Part shown: piece after piece, positions 17,193 through 26,581 of the stretch | How positions within the stretch are numbered: the first letter of the stretch is position 1 | Layout of the letters: every line of letters begins with the position of its first letter | Assembly (NCBI GenBank): GCA_010092695.1 | Contig: JAADJJ010000001.1 | Location: forward strand, 558,001 to 622,000 | Direction: 5' to 3' | Origin: Enterobacteriaceae bacterium 4M9 | Lineage (GTDB): Bacteria; Pseudomonadota; Gammaproteobacteria; Enterobacterales; Enterobacteriaceae | Length of the DNA: 64,000 nucleotides | Notes under the pieces: model-generated | What the model was told of the DNA's origin: nothing | Database searches by the model: none | Seen by the model: only the letters and a program-made list of their open reading frames with translations | Position numbers and translations under genes: made by a program

Positions 17193-19235
17193 ATGACAAA
17201 CCCATTAACTGTCCCGTTTTCCCTGCCGCCGTTTTCAAAAATCCAGCCTGAGCACGTGGTGCCTGCGGTCACTGAGGCACTTAACGCGTGCCGTGAAAAA
17301 GTGGAAAGCGTGGTGGCGCAAGGCGCGCCGTACACCTGGGACAACCTGTGCCAGCCGCTGGCAGAAGTGGATGACAGGCTCGGGCGTATTTTCTCCCCGG
17401 TAAGCCACCTGAACTCGGTGAAAAACAGCCCGGAACTGCGCGAGGCTTACGAGCAAACGCTGCCGCTGTTGTCTGAGTACAGCACCTGGGTGGGCCAGCA
17501 TGAAGGGCTGTATCAGGCCTATCGTAACCTGCGCGACGGCGACAGCTACGCAGCACTGGATATCGCGAAGAAAAAGGCCGTGGACAACGCCCTGCGTGAC
17601 TTTGAATTGTCGGGCATCGGCCTGCCTGCCGAGAAGCAAAAGCGCTACGGTGAAATCGCCGCACGCCTGTCAGAACTGGGTTCTGCCTACAGCAACAACG
17701 TGCTGGATGCGACCATGGGCTGGACGAAGCTGATTACCGATGAAGCCGAACTCGCCGGGATGCCGGAAAGCGCGCTGGCGGCGGCGCACGCCCAGGCCGA
17801 AGCCAAAGAGCAACAGGGCTGGCTGCTGACGCTCGATATCCCAAGCTACCTGCCGGTAATGACCTACTGTGACAACCAGGCACTGCGCGAAGAGATGTAC
17901 CGCGCCTACAGCACTCGCGCCTCTGACCAGGGGCCGAACGCGGGCAAGTGGGACAACAGCCCGATTATGGAAGAGATCCTGGCGCTGCGCCATGAACTGG
18001 CCCAGCTGTTGGGCTTTGGCAGCTACGCCGAGAAATCGCTGGCGACCAAAATGGCCGAGAACACGCACCAGGTGCTGGATTTCCTTACCGATCTGGCCAA
18101 ACGCGCCCGCCCGCAGGGTGAGGCTGAACTGGCCCAACTGCGTGCCTTCGCCAAAAAAGAGTATGGCGTGGAAGAGATGCAGCCGTGGGATATCGCCTAC
18201 TACAGCGAGAAGCAGAAGCAGCATCTGTACAGCATCAGCGACGAGCAGCTGCGCCCGTACTTCCCGGAAGAGCGCGCGGTAAACGGCCTGTTCGAAGTGG
18301 TGAAACGTATTTACGGCATCAGCGCCAAAGAGCGTAAAGATATCGACGTCTGGCATCCGGATGTGCGCTTCTTTGAGCTGTATGACGAGCAGGGTGAGCT
18401 GCGCGGCAGCTTCTACCTGGACCTGTATGCCCGTGAGCACAAGCGCGGCGGCGCGTGGATGGACGACTGCGTGGGTCAGATGCGCCTTGCCGACGGCACG
18501 CTGCAAAAGCCGGTGGCTTACCTTACCTGCAATTTTAACCGCCCGGTGAACGGCAAACCGGCGCTGTTTACCCACGATGAAGTCACCACGCTGTTCCATG
18601 AGTTCGGCCACGGTCTGCACCACATGCTGACCCGCGTGGAAGCGGCAGGCGTCGCAGGTATCAGCGGGGTGCCGTGGGATGCCGTCGAGTTGCCGAGCCA
18701 GTTTATGGAAAACTGGTGCTGGGAGCCGGACGCGCTGGCGTTTATCTCCGGCCACTTTGAAACCGGCGAGCCGCTGCCGCAGGCGCTGCTTGATAAAATG
18801 CTGGAAGCCAAAAACTACCAGGCGGCGATGTTCATTCTGCGCCAGCTGGAGTTCGGTCTGTTCGACTTCCGTCTGCATGCAGAGTTTAACCCTGAGCAGG
18901 GCGCGAAAATCCTCGACACCTTGCGTGAGATTAAAGCGCAAGTGGCGGTCATTCCTGGGCCGACCTGGGGCCGTTTCCCGCACGCCTTCAGCCACATTTT
19001 TGCCGGTGGCTACGCGGCAGGTTATTACAGCTACCTGTGGGCCGATGTGCTGGCGGCAGATGCGTATTCACGCTTTGAAGAAGAAGGTATCTTCAACCGC
19101 GAAACCGGGCTGTCGTTCCTGGAAAACATCCTCAGTCGCGGTGGCTCTGAGGAGCCGATGGAACTGTTCAAACGCTTTCGTGGCCGCGAGCCGAAGCTTG
19201 ACGCGATGCTGGCCCACTACGGCATTAAGGGCTGA
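17193..19235 (+). CDS. prlC: Oligopeptidase A (M3 zinc metallopeptidase)
   Basis: 680 residues, the E. coli length. The HEFGHGLHH zinc-binding motif (HExxH) lies near residue 470, in the sequence HDEVTTLFHEFGH, with a downstream Glu ligand region ELPSQFMENW. It is a cytoplasmic peptidase that degrades oligopeptides, including cleaved signal peptides. ATG 17193 has AGGA 8 nt upstream and gives the conserved MTNPLT start. It is followed 8 nt later by rsmJ, so the two are co-transcribed. Confidence 0.96.
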   Translation: MTNPLTVPFSLPPFSKIQPEHVVPAVTEALNACREKVESVVAQGAPYTWDNLCQPLAEVDDRLGRIFSPVSHLNSVKNSPELREAYEQTLPLLSEYSTWVGQHEGLYQAYRNLRDGDSYAALDIAKKKAVDNALRDFELSGIGLPAEKQKRYGEIAARLSELGSAYSNNVLDATMGWTKLITDEAELAGMPESALAAAHAQAEAKEQQGWLLTLDIPSYLPVMTYCDNQALREEMYRAYSTRASDQGPNAGKWDNSPIMEEILALRHELAQLLGFGSYAEKSLATKMAENTHQVLDFLTDLAKRARPQGEAELAQLRAFAKKEYGVEEMQPWDIAYYSEKQKQHLYSISDEQLRPYFPEERAVNGLFEVVKRIYGISAKERKDIDVWHPDVRFFELYDEQGELRGSFYLDLYAREHKRGGAWMDDCVGQMRLADGTLQKPVAYLTCNFNRPVNGKPALFTHDEVTTLFHEFGHGLHHMLTRVEAAGVAGISGVPWDAVELPSQFMENWCWEPDALAFISGHFETGEPLPQALLDKMLEAKNYQAAMFILRQLEFGLFDFRLHAEFNPEQGAKILDTLREIKAQVAVIPGPTWGRFPHAFSHIFAGGYAAGYYSYLWADVLAADAYSRFEEEGIFNRETGLSFLENILSRGGSEEPMELFKRFRGREPKLDAMLAHYGIKG

Positions 19236-19243
19236 ATTCCCGC

Positions 19244-19996
19244 GTGAAAATCTGTTTGATTGATGAATCAGGCGCCGGTGACGGCGCCTTGTCCGTTCTG
19301 GCAGCCCGCTGGGGGCTGGAGCAGGACGCCGAAAACCCGATGGCACTGGTGCGCACACCTGAGCGCCTTGAGTTGCGTAAGCGTGATGAGCCAAAGCTTG
19401 GCGGTATCTTTGTGGATTTTGTCGGCGGGGCGATGGCGCACCGGCGCAAGTTTGGCGGCGGGCGCGGTGAAGCGGTGGCTAAAGCGGTTGGCATCAAAGG
19501 CGACTATCTGCCGGATGTGGTGGACGCCACGGCGGGCCTGGGGCGCGATGCCTTTGTGCTGGCGTGCGTTGGCTGCCGGGTGCGGATGCTGGAGCGCCAT
19601 CCGGTGGTGGCAGCGCTGCTGGACGATGGCCTGACGCGCGGTTACGCCGACCCGGAAATTGGCGACTGGCTTAAGGCGCGGCTGTCGCTGATTCACGCCT
19701 CCAGCCTGACGGCGCTGGAGAGCATTCGCCCACGTCCGCAGGTGGTTTATCTGGATCCGATGTATCCGCACCGGCAGAAGAGTGCGCTGGTGAAAAAGGA
19801 GATGCGGGTGTTTCAGTCGCTGGTGGGCGCTGATGGGGATGCCGATGGGCTGCTGGCACCGGCCTTGCTGCTGGCTACAAAGCGCGTGGTGGTCAAACGC
19901 CCGGATTATGCACCGCCGCTCGCAGGCCAGGCCACACAGTCGGCAGTGGTCACAAAAAGCCATCGCTTTGATATTTATCCCGGTACGCCGGAGTAA
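19244..19996 (+). CDS. rsmJ: 16S rRNA (guanine-1516-N2)-methyltransferase RsmJ
   Basis: 250 residues starting at GTG, as in E. coli. It is very close to E. coli RsmJ (YhiQ): KRDEPKLGGIFVDFVGGAMA, DATAGLGRDAFVLA as the SAM-binding motif, and YLDPMYPHRQKSA as the catalytic motif. It methylates G1516 of 16S rRNA. It is the second gene of the prlC operon. Confidence 0.96.
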   Translation: MKICLIDESGAGDGALSVLAARWGLEQDAENPMALVRTPERLELRKRDEPKLGGIFVDFVGGAMAHRRKFGGGRGEAVAKAVGIKGDYLPDVVDATAGLGRDAFVLACVGCRVRMLERHPVVAALLDDGLTRGYADPEIGDWLKARLSLIHASSLTALESIRPRPQVVYLDPMYPHRQKSALVKKEMRVFQSLVGADGDADGLLAPALLLATKRVVVKRPDYAPPLAGQATQSAVVTKSHRFDIYPGTPE

Positions 19997-20006
19997 CGTT
20001 TATAGA

Positions 20007-20040
20007 TGTCCGCAGGCGCTGCGGACAAATCTTAAATTTA
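20007..20040 (+). terminator. Terminator-like hairpin after rsmJ
   Basis: A perfect 9-bp stem, TGTCCGCAG facing CTGCGGACA, with a 3-nt loop lies 10 nt after the rsmJ stop. It is followed by AT-rich sequence without a strict T-run. Confidence 0.5.
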
Positions 20041-20278
20041 TTTAATATTTTCTTCGCTGCAACTCCTGTCATGTTGTCGTTATTCTTTTCCGAGTGGTTT
20101 TTTAACTATTTGATAAATATTATATTAAATAAATTACTTACCTGCGCTCTGTGCGAGTGAGTGTTTTTTATCCATTCTATTTTCAGGGTTATGTTCAGAA
20201 TTTCTTTAAGGGCGAGTTAAGAAAAGCTTTTTACTTTGACCTGCATCCGTAGCTCAACAGATAAAAAGGACTATTATC

Positions 20279-20902
20279 ATGAACCCCGTTGAATCGCTTT
20301 TTGCCCGCAACAGGAGCTGGGCCAGTCGGCATGTTGCGGGCGATCCCTCTTTTTTTACTCGCCACATTGCCGGGCAAAAGCCCCATACGCTGTGGCTTGG
20401 GTGTTCTGACAGTCGGGTGGCCCCCGAACTGTTGACCGGCTCGCGCATGGGTGAGCTGTTTGTGCACCGCAATATTGCGAACATGATTTCACAGGATGAT
20501 GAAAGCCTGATGAGCGTACTGCTTTATGCCATCGAGTTTCTGAATGTGACCAACATCATCCTGTGTGGGCATTATGGTTGTGGTGGCGTGCTGGCGGCGC
20601 TGAAGATGAAAGAATCAGCCGGTCGTTCGGCCTGCAATCCGCTGGAGCGGCGCGTCAGCGCGCTTCGCCAGGGGCTGGAGGCAGATATTTCAGGCCTCGG
20701 AGGCTGTCAGTGTCATGCGGATGTGGCCGATAAGTTGGTCGAGGCGCATTTACGGGTACAGTTTGAACGCCTTCAGGCATTGCCTGTCGTGCAACAGGCG
20801 TGGGCGCAGCAGCAGAGCCTGACGCTGTGGGGCTGCGTGTTTGATATTGGGTCAGGGCAGTTGAAAGAGTTAATGCGTAAGCATGGGAGGAAAGAAGCAT
20901 GA
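20279..20902 (+). CDS. Beta-class carbonic anhydrase
   Basis: 207 residues with the beta-CA zinc ligands in CSDSR (Cys 42, catalytic Asp 44, Arg 46) and HYGCGG (His and Cys near residues 98-101). It interconverts CO2 and bicarbonate in the cytoplasm. It overlaps the SulP gene by ATGA, so the two are translationally coupled. An AT-rich 280-bp leader precedes it. E. coli carries dtpB between rsmJ and uspA; here that place is occupied by this pair. Confidence 0.92.
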   Translation: MNPVESLFARNRSWASRHVAGDPSFFTRHIAGQKPHTLWLGCSDSRVAPELLTGSRMGELFVHRNIANMISQDDESLMSVLLYAIEFLNVTNIILCGHYGCGGVLAALKMKESAGRSACNPLERRVSALRQGLEADISGLGGCQCHADVADKLVEAHLRVQFERLQALPVVQQAWAQQQSLTLWGCVFDIGSGQLKELMRKHGRKEA

Positions 20903-22320
20903 ATATCGCAGGGATTCGTAGCGACCTGCTGGCCGGGGTGATTGTGTTCCTGGTCGCGTTGCCGATGAACCTTGGGATTGCTCAGGCCTGCGGATTACCG
21001 CCAGTCCTGGGCATTGTGACCGGTGTGACCGGCGGCCTGTTGGTCGCAATTCTTAGCCCGTCACGCTATGCGGTCAGCGGGCCAGCGGCAGGGCTGGTGA
21101 CAATTATTCTGGCGGCAGCATCCGATTTGGGGTCGTACCCGCAGCTGTTAAGCGCCATTGTGCTGGCGGGCGGTATGCAGCTGTTGATGGGCTGGCTGAA
21201 AGCCGGACGCTGGATTGTGCTGGTACCAGGCTCTGTGATTGCCGGGATGCTGGCAGCCATCGGTATTATGCTGATTATTCAACAGGTGCCGGTTGCGGCC
21301 TCGCTTGATAAGGCGAGCGGGGCGTTTTCACCGGCCTCGCTGGCGCTGAGCGCGCTGGCACTGGTGATTCTGTTTGGCTGGGAGCTACCGGTTATCAGGC
21401 GCAAGCCGGTGCTGAGGTTGCTACCAGGGCCGTTGATTGCGGTGGTGTGCGGGGCGCTCGGCTTATCGCTGCTGGCGGGCGAGGCCTCAGATGTTACCAC
21501 CATTGAACTGCCAAAACTGGCAAGCCTGGCGGCCTGGCAAGCGGTGATGGCGCACCCGGACTGGCAGGACGCGCTGGTTAACCCGCAGGTCTGGACCGTT
21601 GCACTGACCATTGCGCTGGTGGCAAGCCTTGAAACGCTGTTGAGCCTGGAAGCACTGAAAAAGCTCAAAGAGCAGCACCCGGAGCCGTCGGCCAACCGCG
21701 AACTGTATGCCCAGGGCGCGGGGAATATTCTCAGCGGCCTGTGCGGCGGGCTGCCGGTGACCTCCGTTATTGTTCGTAGTTCGGTGAACGTGAACGCCGG
21801 GGCGCGCACCCGCCTGTCGGTGATTGTCCACTGCCTGCTGCTGGCGGCAGCGGTCATGTGGTTTAGCGGCGCATTGAGCCTTATCCCGATGCCGGTGCTG
21901 GCTGCCATTCTGATGGCCACCGGCTATAAGCTTGCCGCGCCGAAGGTGTTTGTGTTGCAGTGGCGCCAGGGATTGAAGTGCTTTATTCCTTTCCTGATAA
22001 CCCTGGGCGGCATCATCGGGCTGGATATGTTAAGCGGCATTGCGCTGGGGCTGGTGGCACAGATGCTGGCAAACCAGCTTGGTGCGAAAAAGCCGCGCGC
22101 GATTTCGCTTGAAGACCGTGGCGACTATTTTGAACTGTCGTTCCATCAGCGTCTGAGCTTCCTGCATGCCAGAAAGCTGCGGCGTCAGCTGGCGACTCTG
22201 CCGCAAGAAAGCCGCCTGATTGTGCTCAGCCGGGAAGGTGACAGGCACGACCCGGAAATCGAAATGCTGCTCGACGGGGTCGCCGCACAGCGCGGCATTG
22301 ATGTGCAGCACCTGCGTTAA
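20899..22320 (+). CDS. SulP-family anion transporter (bicarbonate or sulfate type)
   Basis: 473 residues, about 10-12 hydrophobic segments, with the SulP start DLLAGVIVFLVALPMNLGIA, the SGPAAGLV motif and a conserved GGLPVTSVIVRSSVNVNAGARTR-type region (quoted in part). No complete STAS domain is obvious: the tail after residue about 400 is short. Direct coupling to a carbonic anhydrase suggests bicarbonate as substrate, as in BicA-like and SulP-CA fusions. This is inference; sulfate is an alternative. Confidence 0.85.
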   Translation: MNIAGIRSDLLAGVIVFLVALPMNLGIAQACGLPPVLGIVTGVTGGLLVAILSPSRYAVSGPAAGLVTIILAAASDLGSYPQLLSAIVLAGGMQLLMGWLKAGRWIVLVPGSVIAGMLAAIGIMLIIQQVPVAASLDKASGAFSPASLALSALALVILFGWELPVIRRKPVLRLLPGPLIAVVCGALGLSLLAGEASDVTTIELPKLASLAAWQAVMAHPDWQDALVNPQVWTVALTIALVASLETLLSLEALKKLKEQHPEPSANRELYAQGAGNILSGLCGGLPVTSVIVRSSVNVNAGARTRLSVIVHCLLLAAAVMWFSGALSLIPMPVLAAILMATGYKLAAPKVFVLQWRQGLKCFIPFLITLGGIIGLDMLSGIALGLVAQMLANQLGAKKPRAISLEDRGDYFELSFHQRLSFLHARKLRRQLATLPQESRLIVLSREGDRHDPEIEMLLDGVAAQRGIDVQHLR

Positions 22321-22362
22321 AAACAGGCTGCCGCTATTTCTGAGCGATACAATTCTGAGCAA

Positions 22363-22398
22363 TAAAAAACGCCGGGCGATGCCCGGCGTGTTGTTTTG
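22363..22398. terminator. Bidirectional terminator between the SulP gene and uspA
   Basis: The stem ACGCCGGGC / GCCCGGCGT (22369-22389, 3-nt loop) has an A-run on the left and TTGTTTTG on the right, so it can end both converging transcripts. Confidence 0.75.
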
Positions 22399-22422
22399 TG
22401 CTGACGCTGGCGCGTCTGAGGG

Positions 22423-22860
22423 TTAATCCTCGTCTTCGTCGCGCAGCGGTACAATCAGCATATCGATATGCACGGTATTGATAAGCTGGCGTGCAGACGA
22501 CATCAGTTTGCTCCAGAAGTCCTGATGATGCCCGCAGACCACCAGGTCCATATCGTACTTTTTAATCGCATCAACCAGCACCTGACCCAGATCGCCACTG
22601 CCGCTCAGGGTTTCGGTAATCGGATAGCCTGCGCCGGTAGACAGTTCAGTCAGCGCATTGTGCGTTTCTTCAGAGATGCGCTTTTGCATATCGCCCAGGT
22701 TAACGTCAATCAGCCCGGTGTAGAGATCGGAGTAGTTCACATCAACATGAATCAGGGAAACTTTCGCGTTATACGGACGCGCCATCGATACCGCTTTCTC
22801 TACCAGCACTTTGCTTTCCGGTGAGAGATCGACTGCGATAAGAATATGTTTGTAAGCCAT
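22423..22860 (-). CDS. uspA: Universal stress protein A
   Basis: 145 residues, nearly the E. coli UspA length and sequence: MAYKHILIAVDLSPES at the start and GSGDLGQVLVDAIKKYDMDLVVCGHHQ in the middle (quoted in two parts: GSGDLGQVLVDAI, DMDLVVCGHH). It is a cytoplasmic stress protein with an alpha/beta Usp fold. It is divergent from uspB, the conserved E. coli arrangement. Confidence 0.97.
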   Translation of the reverse strand: MAYKHILIAVDLSPESKVLVEKAVSMARPYNAKVSLIHVDVNYSDLYTGLIDVNLGDMQKRISEETHNALTELSTGAGYPITETLSGSGDLGQVLVDAIKKYDMDLVVCGHHQDFWSKLMSSARQLINTVHIDMLIVPLRDEDED

Positions 22861-23267
22861 GGTGTTACTCCTTCCTTAAGATGTCGATGACCAGATGGAG
22901 CGGAAAACGACTGCTGCTTTATGCCAGCCTCTCGCCCGCATCCTGCATACCTCAATTACGGAAATAAATGCCTGCCTTATGTGTAAATTATAGATGTAAT
23001 TTCAACATAATGATGCAGTTGCCCTTCATGCTACCCCCTGAACCTGGTTTAGCGCAAACCCGGAATATCCGTTTTGATATGTGGCAAAAAAAGTCGCACA
23101 TCTCCTACACTATGGGTAGACGATGCCGTTATTCGCGCCATCGTAAGCCAGGCGGTGGTGTGTCAGGCCGCACGCTGGCTTTTTCTGTCATCTGTCGCGC
23201 AAGTGAGCTGGATGAGGTTCAACGCCCCGGAGCGTGGTGATGTGGGCAGAACCAGGGGGGAAGACGT
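22861..23267. other. uspA-uspB divergent regulatory region
   Basis: A 407-bp gap without a supported gene. On the minus strand a TATAAT at 22987-22992 is a possible uspA -10 element, but no good -35 lies at 17 nt. uspB is sigma-S dependent in E. coli; I cannot place its promoter here with confidence. Confidence 0.4.
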
Positions 23268-23603
23268 ATGGTAAGCACTGTCGCGCTGTTTTGGGCTTTG
23301 TGTGTTGTCTGTGTTGCGAACATGGTGCGCTATTTCTCATCATTACGCGCGCTGTTGGTAGTGCTACGGGGCTGCGATCCGCTGTTATACCAGTACGTCG
23401 ATGGCGCGGGGTTTTTTACCTCGCACGGCCAGCCCGGTAAGCAAATACGTCTGGTGCGCTATATCTATGCGCAGCGTTATCTTGACCACCATGATGACGA
23501 ATTTATTCGCCGTTGTGAGCGGGTCCGTCGCCAGTTTATCCTCACCAGCGCGCTGTGCGGCCTGGTGCTGGTTAGTCTGGTAGCGCTGGCTATCTGGCAC
23601 TGA
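23268..23603 (+). CDS. uspB: Universal stress protein B
   Basis: 111 residues, essentially E. coli UspB: an N-terminal TM helix (STVALFWALCVVCVANM), a basic central region and a C-terminal TM helix (ALCGLVLVSLVALAIW). It is an inner-membrane protein needed for ethanol resistance in stationary phase in E. coli. It is convergent with pitA. Confidence 0.95.
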   Translation: MVSTVALFWALCVVCVANMVRYFSSLRALLVVLRGCDPLLYQYVDGAGFFTSHGQPGKQIRLVRYIYAQRYLDHHDDEFIRRCERVRRQFILTSALCGLVLVSLVALAIWH

Positions 23604-23614
23604 GTCACAATAAA

Positions 23615-23640
23615 AAAGGCGGGTCATTGACCCGCCTTTT
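23615..23640. terminator. Bidirectional terminator between uspB and pitA
   Basis: AAAAGGCGGGTC faces GACCCGCCTTTT around ATT, a perfect 12-bp inverted repeat lying between two convergent stops. Confidence 0.85.
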
Positions 23641-23653
23641 CGTTGTGCTGCGT

Positions 23654-25153
23654 TTATATCAGCTGTAGTGACAGCCAGTACAGACCGCTCGACAGGCCAA
23701 TTGAGGCTGGCAGGGTGAAGACCCAGGCCATCAGGATGTTGGTGACGGTTTTACGCTGTAAGCCGCCGCCGTCCACAATCATGGTGCCTGCCACCGAAGA
23801 GGACAGTACGTGGGTGGTTGAAACCGGCATCCCGGTATAACTTGCCACGCCAATGGAGATAGCCGCCGTCATCTGCGCTGACATCCCCTGTGCGTAGGTC
23901 ATACCTTTCTTACCGATTTTCTCACCGATGGTGGTCGCCACACGACGCCAGCCAATCATGGTACCAATACCCAGCGCCAGGGCGACGGCCATGATTATCC
24001 AGATTGGGGCGTACTCAATGGTGTAGAGCATGTCGCTCTTAAGCTCTTTCAGGTAGCGCTTATCGTCAGCTTTGGTTTCCGGCAGACGCGCCACTTTATC
24101 GGCGGTGTCGGAGACGCACAGCAGCAGACGGCGCATATCACCGCGCTCTTCAACCGACAGCTTATCGTAGCTTTCCAGACCGTTGAGCATGCCTTTGGCG
24201 CGCTCAAGCGCAACCACGGCACGTCCGGCATCGCAGTGGAACTCCTGCGGTTTACCGGCTTCGCTCTCTTCCGGCGTAGGGATAACCGGGCTCATATCAA
24301 TCACGTGCTTGAGCGAATCGCTGTTTTGCAGGAAATACTGTTCAACGCTGTTGATAGCATCACGGGTGCGCGCAATGTCGTAACCGCTGGCATTCATGTT
24401 AACCACGAAGCCCGCCGGTGCCACACCAATCAGCACCAACATCACCAGACCAATGCCTTTCTGACCGTCATTTGCGCCGTGCGAGAAGCTCACGCCAATA
24501 GCAGAGAGAATAAGGGCAATACGGGTCCAGAACGGCGGCTTTTTCTTGCCGTCTTTCTTTTCACGCTCGGCCGGGGTGAGGTGGATACGGCGGCGTTTTT
24601 TGGTGCCGCTCCAGAAGCGGCGCAGCAGGAAAATCATGCCGCCTGCGACTACCAGCCCCACGATGGGAGAGATAATCAGCGAACCAAAAATGCCGAGCAC
24701 TTTCGGGATATTCAGCGCTTCAACGATAGAGGTGCCGGTCATCAGCGCATTGGTTAAACCGATGCCGATAATTGCGCCAATAAGCGTATGGGAGCTGGAG
24801 GCTGGCAGCCCAAAATACCAGGTGCCGAGGTTCCAGATAATGGCCGCCAGTAGCATGGAAAAGACCATGGCAAGGCCGTGAGTGGAGCCGACGTTAAGCA
24901 GGAGATCCGTGGGGAGCATATGCACAATGGCATAGGCCACACTCAGGCCGCCCAGCAGCACGCCGAGGAAATTGAACACCGCAGCCATTACAACCGCAAT
25001 CTGTGACCGCATCGCGCGGGTATAGATAACCGTTGCCACTGCGTTGGCTGTGTCATGGAAGCCATTGATGGCTTCGTAGAACAGAACAAAGATCAGAGCA
25101 AGTACTAGCAAAAGCCCGGTATGCAGATCCAGGCCGGCAAATAGATGTAGCAT
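23654..25153 (-). CDS. pitA: Low-affinity inorganic phosphate transporter PitA
   Basis: 499 residues, the E. coli length. The two duplicated PHO4 signatures are present: GFHDTANAVAT in the N-terminal half and GANDGQKGIGL in the middle, with a large central hydrophilic loop (residues about 265-370). It takes up metal-phosphate complexes with H+ at the inner membrane. Position beside uspB is conserved with E. coli. Confidence 0.95.
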   Translation of the reverse strand: MLHLFAGLDLHTGLLLVLALIFVLFYEAINGFHDTANAVATVIYTRAMRSQIAVVMAAVFNFLGVLLGGLSVAYAIVHMLPTDLLLNVGSTHGLAMVFSMLLAAIIWNLGTWYFGLPASSSHTLIGAIIGIGLTNALMTGTSIVEALNIPKVLGIFGSLIISPIVGLVVAGGMIFLLRRFWSGTKKRRRIHLTPAEREKKDGKKKPPFWTRIALILSAIGVSFSHGANDGQKGIGLVMLVLIGVAPAGFVVNMNASGYDIARTRDAINSVEQYFLQNSDSLKHVIDMSPVIPTPEESEAGKPQEFHCDAGRAVVALERAKGMLNGLESYDKLSVEERGDMRRLLLCVSDTADKVARLPETKADDKRYLKELKSDMLYTIEYAPIWIIMAVALALGIGTMIGWRRVATTIGEKIGKKGMTYAQGMSAQMTAAISIGVASYTGMPVSTTHVLSSSVAGTMIVDGGGLQRKTVTNILMAWVFTLPASIGLSSGLYWLSLQLI

Positions 25154-25381
25154 AGACGTTACGCCATTTAATCAGGACATGAACGCGGCGCATTATCCGG
25201 GACAATGGCGGCGGGGGCAAAGTGAAATATAGACTTTTTTTGACATTAACCGCGGTGAATGTAAAAGAAATAAATAATTTGTCGCCAGTTTTCAGTTCGT
25301 TAATGGATGTGACAATTTTTGCTGCTGGTGCGGGCAGCGCGCAAACTTTACAATCTTCCCCCTCAAAAGTGGGGGCTTAGC

Positions 25382-26581
25382 GTGGAAAAGTTTGATGTCA
25401 TTATTGTAGGTGCCGGTGCTGCGGGGCTATTTTGTGCAGCCCAGGCGGGTCAGCAGGGGTTGAATGTACTGCTGCTTGATAACGGTAAAAAGCCCGGTCG
25501 TAAGATTTTGATGTCAGGCGGCGGGCGCTGTAATTTTACCAACCTGTACATTGAGCCTGCCGCGTACCTGAGTGACAACCCGCATTTCTGCAAGTCCGCA
25601 CTGGCGCGCTACACCCAATGGGATTTTATCGATCTCGTCGGGCGCTACCAGATTGCCTGCCATGAAAAAACGCTCGGCCAGTTATTTTGCGACGACTCAG
25701 CACAACAGATTGTCGATATGCTGGTGGCCGAATGCGAGAAAGGTAAGGTCACGCAGCGACTGCGAAGCGACATTCTGAGTACTGAGCGCAGTGACGCAGG
25801 CTACACGCTCACGCTTAACGGCGCTGAGGTGCAGGCGCCGCAGCTGGTGATTGCCAGCGGTGGCCTGTCGATGCCGGGGCTGGGGGCCACACCGTTTGGC
25901 TATAAAATTGCCGAGCAGTTTGGTCTGAAGGTGCTGCCCACGCGCGCAGGCCTGGTGCCTTTTACACTACACAAGCCGCAGCTTGAGCAGTTCAACACGC
26001 TGTCTGGCGTCTCGGTTGAGGCGGTGGTGAGCGCCCACAACGGCACCAGCTTTCGTGAAAATATCCTCTTTACCCACCGCGGGCTGTCTGGCCCGGCGAT
26101 TTTGCAAATATCCAGCTACTGGCAGCCGGGCGAGCGCGTGACCATTAACCTGCTGCCGGACCAGAGCGTGGAGGCCTTCCTTGATGTGCGTCGCGCCAGT
26201 AATCCTGACCAGAACCTGAAAACGGCGCTCTCCCAGCTGCTGCCAAAGCGGCTGGTGGATATCATGCAGACTACAGGCGATATTCCCGATGTCACCCTAA
26301 AACAGCTGCAGGCGCGTGAGCAAACGGCGCTGGCAGAGCGTCTGCACGGCTGGCAGGTACAACCGAACGGCACTGAAGGTTACCGCACCGCAGAGGTGAC
26401 GCTGGGCGGTGTAGATACCCACGCGCTGTCGTCGCGCACGATGGAAGCACGCGACGTGCCGGGGCTATATTTTATTGGTGAAGTGGTGGACGTTACCGGC
26501 TGGCTTGGCGGCTACAACTTCCAGTGGGCGTGGAGTTCGGCCTGGGCCTGTGCGCAGGCGCTGGTTGAGGCTACGCGATAA
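25382..26581 (+). CDS. yhiN: NAD(P)/FAD-dependent oxidoreductase YhiN (HI0933 family)
   Basis: 399 residues from GTG 25382, with GGGGG 6 nt upstream; this gives the conserved start MEKFDVIIVGAGAAGLF. The HI0933 family is marked by the dinucleotide-binding GAGAAG, KPGRKILMSGGGRCNFTN and the C-terminal GYNFQWAWSSAWA. The biochemical role is not established. A longer in-frame start at 25319 would break homology. It is divergent from pitA as in E. coli and is the last core gene before the accessory region. Confidence 0.9.
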   Translation: MEKFDVIIVGAGAAGLFCAAQAGQQGLNVLLLDNGKKPGRKILMSGGGRCNFTNLYIEPAAYLSDNPHFCKSALARYTQWDFIDLVGRYQIACHEKTLGQLFCDDSAQQIVDMLVAECEKGKVTQRLRSDILSTERSDAGYTLTLNGAEVQAPQLVIASGGLSMPGLGATPFGYKIAEQFGLKVLPTRAGLVPFTLHKPQLEQFNTLSGVSVEAVVSAHNGTSFRENILFTHRGLSGPAILQISSYWQPGERVTINLLPDQSVEAFLDVRRASNPDQNLKTALSQLLPKRLVDIMQTTGDIPDVTLKQLQAREQTALAERLHGWQVQPNGTEGYRTAEVTLGGVDTHALSSRTMEARDVPGLYFIGEVVDVTGWLGGYNFQWAWSSAWACAQALVEATR

